NCBI RefSeq assembly: GCF_001949145.1
Contig: NW_019091571.1
Span: 467,603-494,547 of the forward strand
Origin: Acanthaster planci
Taxonomy: Eukaryota; Echinodermata; Asteroidea; Valvatida; Acanthasteridae
DNA length: 26,945 bases
Direction of reading: 5' to 3'
The notes beneath the pieces were generated by a model. That model saw only the letters and a list, made by a program, of their open reading frames with translations. It was not told the origin of the DNA and did no database searches. Position numbers and translations under genes: made by a program. This document shows, piece after piece, positions 1 through 12,900 of the stretch; within the stretch, counting starts at the first letter, position 1, and every line of letters begins with the position of its first letter.

Positions 1-362
1 GTGGATTACCACCGGGGACAAAAGCGCTCCACCACCGCAGCGATGAGCCACACAGCACCACTGCACGCTAATCTGGCCCCTATTGAAAAGAGTTCAACAG
101 TGCACTGAGCCAGGTTCGTGAACAAAAGACAGTTATGCAACACCGCACAATCTGGGCTCTGTTTACAAGGCTGCTGGCCGGGCGTCAATGAAGGTCACCT
201 GTCAACTTAGAGTAGTGCCTAAAGATTACTTTGTGCGGCTATAAACCGCAAATGAAATGATGAATTTTTGAAGGATTTTGAAAACCAAAAAAATGATAGT
301 CATGCCGGCCCAGCATCACCAACATTTATGCCCCGGCATAAAGTGGTTAAAACAGTGGGATC

Positions 363-560
363 TTTGCTCTAAAAGAGGACTGTAGGGTCCTCAATAGCAA
401 AAAGGGACAGGTTGGTCCTCAGTTTAGTAGAGGATGGCAGGGGACTGGTATAAAAAGTGCGAAGCAGGGTCCTCAGTATAAGAGGACAGTAACGTCCTCA
501 GTTTAAACTAGGACAATAGGTTCCTCATCAGTTTAAGAGGACAGTGGGGTGCTAGGTTTC
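363..560. repeat. Degenerate tandem repeat of hairpin-forming GAGGAC...GTCCTC units
   Basis: About six imperfect units in ~200 bp, each containing AGAGGAC (or AGGAC) and GTCCTC or TTCCTC close together, usually followed by AGTTTAA. Examples are gaggactgtagggtcctc near 373 and gaggacagtaacgtcctc near 483. Each unit can fold back on itself. The rest of 1-806 shows no gene on either strand that I can support. Confidence 0.6.
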
Positions 561-806
561 TTAACTGAAGCTATATGCAATTCAAGTGGTCAAAGTTGCA
601 AAAAGAGGTAGTTTTAAATTGATCTGTTAGGACAATGGAGGTACTAAACAGACGTCCTCAGCAGAAGTGCCCACCGGTCATCCCACATGGATTTGGGAGT
701 ACGCAACAATAATTCTGACAAGGTTTGATCCTAAGCAGCATTTTGGTTTTTTTTCTAAGCACAGATTTTGCACGTAACACACTTAGTTTCCTCATGAATA
801 GCATAC

Positions 807-971
807 CTGTGGGTTCTTGTCTTCATCTTCATCAGCGGTGGGTGTGATGGACTGATAGAGGACATTGCGAGAACCCCTGGAGGAGGTGGGATTACCCGTA
901 GTAAGTTTCACCATGGACGCTATCTTAGCCCGGTCTTCCTTGCTGCGCCTCAGGAACGAGCCGTGACGGAA
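807..971 (-). CDS. CLSPN: Claspin exon: penultimate C-terminal segment
   Basis: Codons 1388-1442. Acceptor ctgttgtag, donor [32 protein letters not shown] and [15 protein letters not shown] align with vertebrate [20 protein letters not shown] and APRNSRNFVFHTLSP. The usual C-terminus (RSIFKYLE-like) is not seen in 1-806, so a final exon probably lies off the left edge. If the donor were skipped, a TGA follows after only four codons (792-794). Confidence 0.93.
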
Positions 972-3900
972 CTACAACAGATCAGCAAAATTATGAGGGA
1001 AATGAAAGCTTGAAAATGGGCATTGCGTTATATTACTGCTTTTTACAAGAATTTGGAGTGGTGTGAGACTGGAATCAGTGGTAGTTTTTTGGTCACCTTT
1101 TCACTCCATTGTCCTCGGTTGATTTCAACTTTGACAAGATTGACTTTGTCAGTCATTAGTTGACTGTTTGGGTCTTCTGTGGAATGATTTTTAAGGGCGT
1201 TCCCGGGAACAATTCATCTTGCTGCACTTTGTAGAAAGCTGTCGTTGGGTACACTTGCAAAATTACAAAAATCTCAACAGTTTTTGCTGATGGATTCTTA
1301 GAAACAACTGCACACAGAGACTGAATTTTCTTCCTTGAGTCCCTGGCTTGTCACAATGAACCAACTTCATTTCTGCCAGATTTTAGTTTCCACGTTGTCT
1401 TTAACTCACCAAGCAACAAGTTTAATATTCATAAGGAAAACTAAGCCATTGTGAAATGATCCTTTCCCTGTTAATCTGTTTGAAATTACTAACAGATACA
1501 AGTTCAAAACATTTTGAAAACTGCATTCTTTGGGGGGAAGGTTGAAGCTAAGTTATTTTACAGTCAGCCAGGGGTGGGCAGTTGACGCTAAGACCATCCC
1601 AAGGTGAGACTCAAGATCAGTCACAAGTAACAGCATGAACAGTGATGGTGGAATGCTTTTTTTGCAGTTCATCTAGAATTCAGAATGGAGGTCTAGTGTT
1701 GGTTTTGTGGGCCTCGTGATGGTCCTACGGGGTGGTAGGTCTCATGAACTTCTTACTTTGACTGGCTTGGGTGAGTTGAATCGCTTCTCGTTATCCTTCT
1801 GAACAGTTTTGCCGGCGTCACTGTTCATGGGCATCTGGTCTGTGGAACAAACAAACGAGAGATAGTTAAGTGACCTCTCGCAGTGAATTGCTAACCAAGT
1901 TGACATTTGAAAACATCCTCTCTGTCACTGAGTGAAAAGTGACAGATGAGTCAATGGCACAACACTGCCTGCACAAATATGACATTTCGCATATTTCTAC
2001 CACTAGAGGGTTCTGCTCTGAGAAAGGCTAACAGAGCAAAATCATTTGACATACTTTGACATTTAGCAATCTCTGAGGTCACTGGTTTACAACTCTCCCA
2101 TTTGCACCCTTAAAACCTTTTAATTCATTGACTCAACCTGTACAGAAAGAATACCATTATTGGGAGGTACATGAAAGATGACTACCTTTTTTCTTTTTGT
2201 TGATGGCGGTCTTCATAAGGAGGTCAAATTGGCTGTTCTCTTCTGCTATGTCGTTTTCGTCATCAACAGTGTCCTTTGCTGTTTGCTTTTCCTACAAAAT
2301 TCACCCCAATAAATTAACAGTTAAAAATGACAGATAGATGGTAAGCACCAAACGATGTGTCAGACAGTAGAGTGTATGTTAATCCACACAACCATGATGT
2401 TACTGAGATTGGCCAATCAAACTCGACTCAATAGTTTTAAATCCACAACTGAAAAAATGAATCTTAAACACAGATGTGAAATTCAAAGAAACAAATCAAC
2501 AGTCTCTGAGGACTTCTGTGAATGCTTCAGAGGACACTGTGTAGCGAACTCATGAGAGCTATAGGAAGACACATCAACTCCGCTCAGCAGTGAAGATGTT
2601 AAACTGATAGTGACAGGTACGTCAGCATCTTTTCTACAATGACATTCACACCCATCTTCTTCGATCTTCTTTCGATATGCTTGTGTACATATCTCTGAAA
2701 AGGGGTTGTGCAAACTCTTTACCACGACCAAATATGACAAAAACAGATCCATACTAAATTCTACTCCACGTTTCGATGGGTGAAATGTTTGACTGTGTCA
2801 CTGTATGAGATCATGCCGTGCGGCACAGCAGACAGGACTGAGTTATTGTTAACTGGTGCTGTAAGTGGGACTAACAGCTTGGTCTATTCATCTATCCATC
2901 CTTGGCCATCGACAACAGACTTTACGAACCGGTCAGTTTGAATTTAAAGCAAGCAATGTCAGTAAAAAGTTTCTACAAACTTATTTTGCGAGGGAAAAAA
3001 GATGAGGTAATAAGGGCAAATCATAGATTATTATTCTTGCAATGTTCAGATGGATAGTTCTCAATTATCGATAACAAGTCAGGTCACCTTTATTGCCTAC
3101 GTCAAAAATATCTGTAAGAGTGAGGTTACACCTAGATAATTCTACAAATTAGGAGTTCGATTTTTTATGTCCATGTCACATTTGATATATGATTTGTAAG
3201 TCCAGAACAAATTCTCTACTTTCCAAGAGTGATGATTTGATGCAAATTACCTGCCAAATTACTAGAAATAGTTTGAAATCAATTTCAGTGATATGTCTTT
3301 ATCAAATTACACAGGTCAAGAGTAACAGGGGACACAAAAATGTCACACTTTTGGACCCTGAATTTATAAAATGACCCACTTGTCATTATGGCAAAATAGT
3401 CATGCTCCTCTCTATTTCACAGTGTTTGATAAGTAAAGTGGATTCAGGGAACATGATCCAAAATGGCCGTCTCATAATAAAGTCAGTTCCTGGCAGCAAG
3501 CAGCTTTCATTTTGGTAGCTATCTTCGACACTTGCCTTTTGCTCATTCAGCCATTGTTCTCTCTGGAAACGTTCCAACCGCCACTGCGTGTCTTCGTCTT
3601 TTGCCTCGTCTCCTTCGTCGTCTGAGTTGCCAGGAAACAGGTCCAACTGAAAGTCATCACCTGACATTAAAATAAGAATACCATGAGTAAATGAAATAAA
3701 CTGAATGGCTGGAAATAGACAAATACTCAACAACTAATATCTGACTATGTCTGAACCCTGTTGCAGCATTATTTCCAAAACCTTCCCCTAAAATTCCACA
3801 ATAGCCATTATGGAAGTGAAGTGCAACTTTTTATTAATTGGTGGCAGGTATAAATGAAATAACTATGTTGCCTTCACAGAGTGTTGTTCAAATAACAACA

Positions 3901-6900
3901 CTCTGTGAAGGCAGAGATTGATGTTATGTACGTCATCTTTAATGATGGTATGCTCCGGTCAGTGACAGCACTGATTTCCATGGAGGCCTTCAGATTTACA
4001 ATGTGAATCAAAGACATACAAGGGTGCCTCAGGCAGCCACCAAACGGTCCACATTTGTTAAGCAATGCTTACTGAATCTTGTTATCTCCCAAACTGATCG
4101 CTTTACTTTTACTAGAGACTCCAGATGTTTGCATTTGTAATGCATTTTCTACATCAAAAGACTTCTCTCTTTTTCAATTATTTTTTTTTTAAAACTAAAG
4201 TAGTGCTGTTTAAAATTCAAATTGGGAAATAGTTTGTCAATTTTCAATATGTTTGGAGCCAACATGAATTATGTTTGTTTTATATTGTAGACATTCAGCT
4301 GCCACTGCAATCATTTCATTTCAAATGCTCATCAACATTTACAAGTTCTGCCATCTTTTCAGGTGCACGTGTCTCAATTGGACTGATGACTCTTATAGTG
4401 AGTGGCCGAGGCTTAGTAGAGGCAAAAAAGGTGACTGGAATGTGTATCCAGTTCATAAGTGTGACGTCACTTCAGTTTAAACCACGCCCATTGCACATGC
4501 ACTGCACACAGAGTTACACGAATTGATAGCCATTTATTTGGAACCGGAAGTTAACGCTCAACTTCAGCGATTGTCCAATGGGAGCCTGCAAATCCTGGCG
4601 TGTCAGCCTTTGTGATGAAGTCACTTATGAACCAAATATGGACCAGTGAGAATTTTCTTCTAGCAATCATGCATATGTATTCATAAATACCTAAGACAGT
4701 CTCCCTATTCAACAACGTGCAACTTGACCGTGTATTAACAATTGCACGCTGAGAAGTGATAATGCCTGTTGTATATATCATGCGCTGCGAGACAATTTAA
4801 CCAATCCTGATTGGTCAAGAGTCTGTGTGCCAAACGTGTCCCAATTTGCACAAGGATTAAACCATGAAATGGATGGGGGTGATTGGGAAAAAGAAAGTAA
4901 AATTCTAGAACGAAATGGCTGGAAATCCATAATATGGTCGGTTTCACTACGGAGTGACGTATTGCCATAGATAAAGTCTATGGATGGTACATCACTTCAT
5001 GGTGCACCAAAACTATCCTAAATGTCACTTAGTGGTGAAACCGGCCATGAATTGACTTCTTTTGACTCTCTGACTAAAAAGATATTTATGAATGGGAATA
5101 AACAGTGAGACTGAATGCTGTTAGTTTCGTCAATTCTCTTGTGCCTGTCTTAAATGCACGTTTAGGACCGGCCAAGCACATATTTCTTCTCTTATTAACT
5201 ATGGTAATGCTGCATCAAACAAAGGATTGTGGGAAAACTTTTCTCAGTTTCAGATCAACAGACCTGTCCTTGATACAAGACTTTATTCATTTACTCACCG
5301 ACATGTCTCCATCGGAACTGCCTTGTTCGACCTTTGCCATCCGAGTACAGGTCACCGTCTGGAAGGTAAATCTCCTTGTACAGACGCAGTCGTCTGGCGT
5401 CGTCATCGTCCATTGTCTTCCTGTGAGAACAAAAATATAAGAATTTGATAACTGCGTCTGAAGCATGAAATGCAGGTGTCTAAAGACGATCACAAAGCAT
5501 GGATACTGACGACTGTGTTTGCTTTAACGGCAATTAGTTACAAAGTCCACACCAGTTGAACAACTAGGATGCAGAGCATCTGTAGCATAAGGCCCAGGGT
5601 TGAATGGCATTAGGATGAAGAACAGTCATTTAAATCATCATAATGATGCATTAATTAAAAAGCATCAATGTTCATTGCAGAAAAAAAAACTCAAAATGCC
5701 TTTGTCACAGTTCATTAAAATGGCCTGGAGCATGACTCCAGACTGGTTGACCTATGGTGGACTTGGGGTGAACCTGCGATAGCATCAGCACGAAAGCTCA
5801 TGGATCCACTCATAACTGTGGAATTTCCAATCTGATTTTCTCCTGTTCATGGCTTACTCACATGTGGACTTTGTTGACCTGCTCCCTGAGTTCCTCTTCC
5901 GTTCCGATGTTCTCCTTGTCTGCTTCATTTTGCTCCAGTTCATCGGGCATGTCTTCCGCATCGTAGTCTTCATCGGACCCAAACTCGCTCCCCGACAGCT
6001 CTGCCTCCTCCTCAAAGAAGTCTTTAGAAATTCTGTCAAGAAAATATAACAATGGCAATAACCACAGGTCTACGGGGTCTTTGGACAATTTCATGGGCAC
6101 TACAATCTATCTTAATGTCGGCCGGATGATAATGTCGGACTACAACTTGCGATGGCTCCCAGGAATAATTTCAAGTAAACTTTGGTGCGCCAAGACATGT
6201 TTCATGATGAACCTGTCCGTAACTCATCTGAATCCCTTATTACAAGATCAGAAGATGCTGATTCGTATTGCTGGACACATTCTACATTCACTGAACAGTG
6301 AACACTGGATCAAAATAAGAAGGCACATCAGTGCATCTTCTCCAGGGTATGCTGTGTGTCACATCACCTCCGTACTGCTCTTCACAACCTACAGAGCAAG
6401 AGATTTCCTTCTGGCAGTTTCTTACTTGCTGAGAGCATGCCCTTTTTGTGATTTTCCAGGGAAAGTCTTCTTTTCTTGCCGTCCCTCCTGCTGAAGCAGG
6501 AAGCTCAACTCATCTTCTGAGTCGAAAACTTCGTCTCCATCCTCGTCTTCTGCCGTCTCCTCTGCATCATCTCCTCCATCATCGTCCTCACCGCTATCCT
6601 CATCTTCCATCACCCGGATCCTCTTTCTCTTCTTGGGTCTGCTGTCTTCACCATCACTAAGGGCTGGCTGGCTGTCTTGGTTACCATGGTTACCCTCATT
6701 GTCAGACACAATGTGGAAGGACGATTCGCTGTGGGTGTCTGCACCATTCTGGATGGGCTGCGTTGTCTTTGCCTGGGTATCTCTTTGACTGTTGACATAA
6801 AAATGTGATAACTGAGAGTCGCCAAAGTTTAAAAGCCAACTGTACACTCAAGTGCCACCCAAAGGAAGATTATTACCAAGAGATGAAGCCCCTTGTATTA

Positions 6901-9900
6901 ATCATGCAGGGACCCTTAAGCCAACTTAAAACCCAAAGCTTTTGGCCTCAGAGGAAAGTGGGAAGCATTTGGGATACCAACTGACATAAGACACTCATAA
7001 TGTGTGTGTTGTGAGCGAGTGCCTCATTGAGTACCATTGCTGCTTTTCATTTACAATGTTGATTCACTCTCAATCAGAATGTTCCGATTTTTAGGCCTTC
7101 GAAAACTCAAAAATCAGAATGGTTCTGATTAAATCAGAACAACTGGAATTCACCAATGTGTACCTTGCAAATGTGCCTGAGCAGAGACCCAGTAACTCGT
7201 CCATGTTACCCTGGGTAGCCTCAACTCGCTGACTACTCAGCTGAGAGAAGAGACCCTTCCTGATCTTACTGGAACTCTCGGGGGCTAAAATCAGATGGTT
7301 GAACAGAGAAATTAAACGAGAAATAAATGTGGCATATTGAGAGACAAATTATGCTAGCTGAAGAGTGCTTGAAAACAGTTCCATACACAGACATCACTTG
7401 AAACCATGTGCACAAACCGTGAGACTAGTCGGAAAAATTCTATGTAATTTCAATATTTTTCTTGTGAAATTTGATGTTTTAGGACATGTTTTAATTCTCT
7501 GATGGCTGATATACCACTTAAGGGAAAAATTAATGATGTCCGTATTGGAAAACTCTTACCGCGCACTGTCAAAAACATACTTTTGGTAACACTATGTACG
7601 TCAATTCTCACTGTGTAACTTCACGACAGTGTATTTTTGTTCTGTTGCACTAACCCTAGGCGAAAACTTTTTAGCCAGTTTCTTCGGTATTTTGATTGGA
7701 AACTGCACGAGACTTGACTCCAAACTAGACACAAATGCCTTTATTTTTCTACCCAATGTCAGACTGGGAATACAAGCATGTAACATCACCTGTTGTTATT
7801 AAAGGGCAATCAAGCCACTTACCACCAGTGAATTTCCCTGAGCACAGGCCAAGCAATTCATCCAGATCCTCCTGACTTCCGTTCTCAACTTCAAATAGCC
7901 TCTTGGTGGAGGGCTTTGGCTTACTGGCAGAGCGCAGCTTCAAAAACCTGCCACGGCAGAGGAAGAGTTTAAGATATGCATAAATAAAAACAAAATTAGG
8001 TGCCAAACAAACCAGAGTTAAAAACCCACTTTGTTCCATATCGGTTCACCATATTCAGTGTTGTGGTCGAGACCCCTTACGACAACCACAAAAACCAACA
8101 CGACTGTTATAGTCTGAATTCCAGTCACTAGCTTTATTTTTTCATTGTTGTTACTTGTGACTGGTCTTGCGTGGTCTCCATCAAAAGTTGATTGAAATCT
8201 AATTGTGTCGTGGACCAAGACCGAGCCTCCGCGGATAAGGGCTTGGTTGAACTTCGACCCCATTATGCTGTCGAACTCACCCATTCTCATCAAGGAACTG
8301 TGTCTGGGTTTCGTCCTCCTCGTAGGAGAACCGGAAGCTTTGCGTTTCGGCCCCCGGCTGGGTTTCCATGGCAACGGTTAGGGAGGGGGTGTCCACCCGG
8401 AAGAGATCCTGGGAGTCCTCGATGGGAAGAGTCAGCTCGGACAATCTGAAAGAACTCTGCAGAAAGGAACATTGAAAGACAAAAAAATGCCCAATTTAGG
8501 AGGGATTATTCAATAGAAGACACAGCCCAGTGTATCAAATAAAAGGAAAGTCAACACACAACAAAAGTGAAAACAGCTGAAATTTATAAGAACCACCTTA
8601 AAAGCAATCCCATTGTGCTTTTTAATTAAACTATATATTCACGCTGCAGAGATAAGTAGACAATAATACTTCTTCCAAAGCCAATGAGCAACAGTCATCA
8701 ACCTACTGCAAATCAGGATAGAGGTAAGCTGTTCTCAAATTCATGGAACACTCACTTTCGATGCATTCTGGAGCAAAGACCGGTGTTTTGAGAATGGCTT
8801 GAAGGCCTCCTGGGCTTCTTCAGATGCCTTGCGGCTGTTTCTTCTCAATCCACCTCCCGGTTGGTGGGCGGGGATGACAGACCCGATCAGCTCAAAGCTG
8901 GTGTCCAGGCTATTGGAGCTGGTATCCACCTGCTTGGGTAATTCACGATTTGAGTCTTCTTGTGTTGCCCCTGGTAAGAAGACAGCAGAAAAGCAGCAGT
9001 AAAAAAAAACTGGGTTTTCTTGAACTAAATTTTAGAAGAACAAAAAGCTAATGTTGTCATAACCAAGTTCAAGTTCCAACAATGGATTAACCTCTAGTGA
9101 TCAAGTCACTTTATCTAAGTGTACTATAATCCTGCTTTCAAGTCAAGCCTTTGTGGAGAAACGTTTGTCGATGACATTTCCCGTAGCTTTTGCTACTGAA
9201 ACAGTGGGTGTTGTATCTAAAATTATCACATCAGTGGTTCCTTAAGGAAATCATGTACAAAACAAGGGCAAATGATGCAACCATTTGCCTCAGTGTAGTT
9301 CCAAATATATGGACTAGACCAGTCCTTCCTGTTTCTGTTGGAGTGAGTTGCGCATAGTAAACCATGTCACTCATATTTGCTCCTCTGTGCCTGATAAGTA
9401 TTTAACCCAACAAGTTATCACTGACATAAAGGGCTTCTTTGTATATCAGGGCATCGGAGTTTACAATGCAATAATCCTCTCTGAGACATCTACCACTTTA
9501 TTTGATTCGAAAAAGAATCCCAGTTCTGATAAATTACGACTCTTATATGCACGGGCTAAAGTTCTTTTACTCAGATATTAAATGTGAACATTAAATAATA
9601 CAGATCAGAAAAAAGGACCAAGTAAAGATACACATTGTCTGATCAAACTTACAATATTGGCTTTATCTGACCAGCCCCCCCCCGATCTTTTGTTACCTTG
9701 GGGTTTCTTGATAGCACTCCAGCTGAAACTTGTCCGTCCAGTGAAGGATTCGCTAGCCTTGTCAGTCTCGTTACTCCCGGTGGTTCCTCCTTCAGTGTTG
9801 CTGGTGGACTCAAAAAGGTCCCTCGTCTTCTCCTCAAGGGTCAGATGAGCCTTCCTGGGTGACCCAGCCTGCTGCATGATGGCCTCACCCAGCTTGTCGA

Positions 9901-12900
9901 TGTCGTAGCTGTCTGTAGTGCTCTCTTGACTGTTGCCGGACTCTGTTAGCGGTGGAACTCTTGGGGAGGTAGTGTTGGAGTTTGGGTATTTGGAGCTACC
10001 TGGGCTGTTTACTTCTGACCCCAGGGTGAGTCCTAAATGTTTGGCTGGAATTTGCATCAGGGAATCATCACGGTCTTTTGAAGGAACAAAAAAAAGCAAA
10101 ACAGATCAAAAAAGCATTGAAAAATTCTCCATTAAAGCCAGAATGGACGAACGAATGATTTTTTTCTGTCAACGTAAATAAAGACCATTTCATTAGAAAA
10201 ATTGGGAGTCATAAAATTTTCAGAAGGCAAACATTTATGTGCAAAATTACAAGCTGAAGGAAAAGAGAATGTGATTCTCTTCTTAAAGAGCCACAACAAT
10301 CTCAAATCATCAAACCATTTCAAATCAGCTATCACAGCTTATCAACCAGAACAGTTCTTTTGAGTAAGCTAGCAAGTAGGGCATGCTCACCTTGGTCCGT
10401 CTTCTCTTCTTGCTCTTCTTCATCGTCAGCATCAAGATGCAGCTCCAAGGTCGGACCACTTGACGTCTCCTCCATCCTAGCAACATCATCTCTACCATCA
10501 CCATCATCATCGTCATCATCATCGAGAATCATTGTTTTCTTCTTCGCCTTGCTGGTTGATGCCCTTTTAATTTTGTCTTCTTCTTGGTCATCGCTTGTAT
10601 CTTCGTCATCAGTTTCAGCAGAATAGACTCGAAGGTTTTCCGCATCATCGTGTCGCATTTCCCTGTCTTCGGCGTCACTGGCGTCACTGTCACGTCTGCT
10701 GCTGTCTGTGTCACTATCATTGTCGTATTCGTCACCGTCTTCTCCTGGTTCGTAATCCTCATCATCGTCGTCCACATCTGCTTCATGGTTTATAAACTGA
10801 CTTTTTTTGATCTGCATGACAACAGAATCAGACCAAAAGAATTACTGAAAAGTCTGGATGGCACTGTTGGGATTTTTTAGGTTACTTTAATCAAGTTTCA
10901 CAGTTATTTGATAATCAGAAAGTAAAAAGGGGGAGGGGAACGGACACAAAAGTTCTCCCTAGTTTGAGCGTATTATTTTCCATTTAATGTACATCATATT
11001 CAGCTGAAATTGCCCAAGTCCTAATCCAGTCACAAGTCCTTTCATAGGTAGCAAGGTGTGCAATAATAACGAAAATCCTGTTATCACAGTTTATTTCAAT
11101 GCTGGTGACCTGGCTTAAGACTGAATGACTTGTGATGGACCTGCAGGGACAAACTTGTGATGGACTCAACAATAACGCTACTATTAAAGGGGTTAAGTTC
11201 TTGGAACAAACATCGAGACAGTTTCCTCTGCTACCTTCTTTTCCTTCCTGGTATCTCGGAGGTCACAGTCACTCCGGTCATCTCGGAGGTCAACGTCACT
11301 CTGGTCATCTCGGAGGCCGCCATCACTATCATCATCCGTGTCACTCTTGTCGGTCATCTCACCTTCCTCCTCGTTGTAATCCTCGTTGTCAAGACGATAG
11401 GCCTCCTTCCGCCGTTGGCGTTCCACTTCTCGCCTCGCTCGCATCTTCTCCTGAAGAGCTTCCTTCAGCTTCAGCAGTTTGGCTCCTGACAGCATAAAAA
11501 AATTAAAGTTCTTTACTTGGCATCTTTTAAAGGCTATTTAGCCACTGAAAAATTGGAAAGAATATTTAATGAAGAAGATCACTTTTGTGTATATTTCAAA
11601 AAATTTGCTGACTAGATGCCTGGAGGCATATAAAGAATCTTCCAGAAATACGAAGTGTTACATAGAACCTTCCTCAGGATTTTTTAAAAATGTTTTAAAA
11701 AACTTCCTTCAAAGGAAATGTTCAATCTTACTCATTCCTACAACGAACATAGATCAACTCACTTCAATTTGGGGTTTTAAACACAGTTAGGTGTAAATAA
11801 AAGTACAATGACAAGTAAGGCTTTGATGACTAGAAAGGAATTTTATTCCCATCTGCCATTGAGCACACCACCTAACACATTACACATGTACCAGAAAAAA
11901 AACGTACATGCATGAATACACATTTATAGGTAACAGGTGTCAATGTGGAGTGATTCATCAATTGGTATGCCACAAAAAACTTTCCAAGTAGTAGGGCTAT
12001 GCCAAATATCCAAATATTTTATTATCTAATATTCAAATATTATATTATTTGAATATTTAAATGAAAAATTAATGAAATGGGAGGCTTTTCTTTTGTGCAC
12101 TCTGGAGGCTTGTTTCAAGCAGATTTAAATGAAAAGCAACAGAAATCTTAAGACTCAGAATCTAATTTAAATGTTAAAAATTTGAAAGGAATAGAAATTT
12201 TCAACAGAGCGTGAAGTACTGTTCGTCTTGTAAATCTTGCTAACTCCTGGCCAAAGATACTCCTAGAAGTGGGAAGCTGTTATAGTGATCTTAATGAACA
12301 ATTGTGTGTGTTATTGCAACTGATTTTGTATAACAATATGCTGGTTCGTACGAACGAATACTCGGATATTCAATCGAATTGAAGGTCCAATATTTGAATA
12401 GTGAATTATTCGTATTGACTCAACCCTACCAAGTAGTGGTCAATTTAATGATATTGTGAGAAAAAGATCCTCAAATGGTATTCCTTAAGCATAAGGACTC
12501 AGCAGTTTGTACATTTTAAGACACTGCAATTTAAGTTGGTACTTTGCATGTATACATAATAAAGTATTTCCAAGGCTGAAGTTGTATTTCTGACTATGTG
12601 ATACCAAAGCTGGATCTACGCTTTTCTGCTTAGCATATAAATACCAGCTTACCTGGCACGTTCAAGCTAGGGTCTTCATGATCCTCTCCTTCAATGGTCA
12701 CAGCCACTGTCTCCAGTTTGAGATTCTCTTGGCCGTCTCCTCCCGTCTCCTTGCTTACAACACTACAAGCAAATTGGAAACATTACGTAATCACAGTTTG
12801 CCAGGCACTTATGACTTGAATGGCAGAGATGGTGTGTGACGCTCTGTCACTATAAAAATACACAAACCATTTACAGTGTCCTCTAACCTACAGTCTAAAG

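Larger units (their letters stand above)
3661..5298 (-). other. Claspin intron with hairpin and inverted-repeat element
   Basis: A 1638-bp GT-AG intron. It holds the 3869-3913 hairpin and the 4934-5048 inverted-repeat element listed separately. It also has an 11-bp inverted pair of gttcataagtg (4451-4461 and 4622-4632) next to a TGACGTCA palindrome at 4462-4469. Confidence 0.8.

Noticed and set aside
792-806. Claspin ending at the TGA four codons past the 807 exon border
   Set aside because: The border CCACAG/GTATGC is a good donor, and conserved Claspin C-termini continue beyond this point; kept only as an alternative.
4451-4632. Transposon bounded by gttcataagtg inverted copies
   Set aside because: Only 11 bp match and the inner sequence diverges at once; no target duplication is visible.
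5858-6100. Minus ORF of 80 codons as a separate short protein
   Set aside because: It is Claspin exon 5862-6032 extended into intron; the acceptor ttgacag and the conserved sequence define the true border.
10360-10880. Plus-strand ORFs rich in Ser, His, Leu and Val opposite acidic Claspin exons (also at 6448, 9657, 11132 and 13195)
   Set aside because: They are antisense shadows: Asp/Glu/Ser codons lack reverse-strand stops, so long open frames arise automatically.
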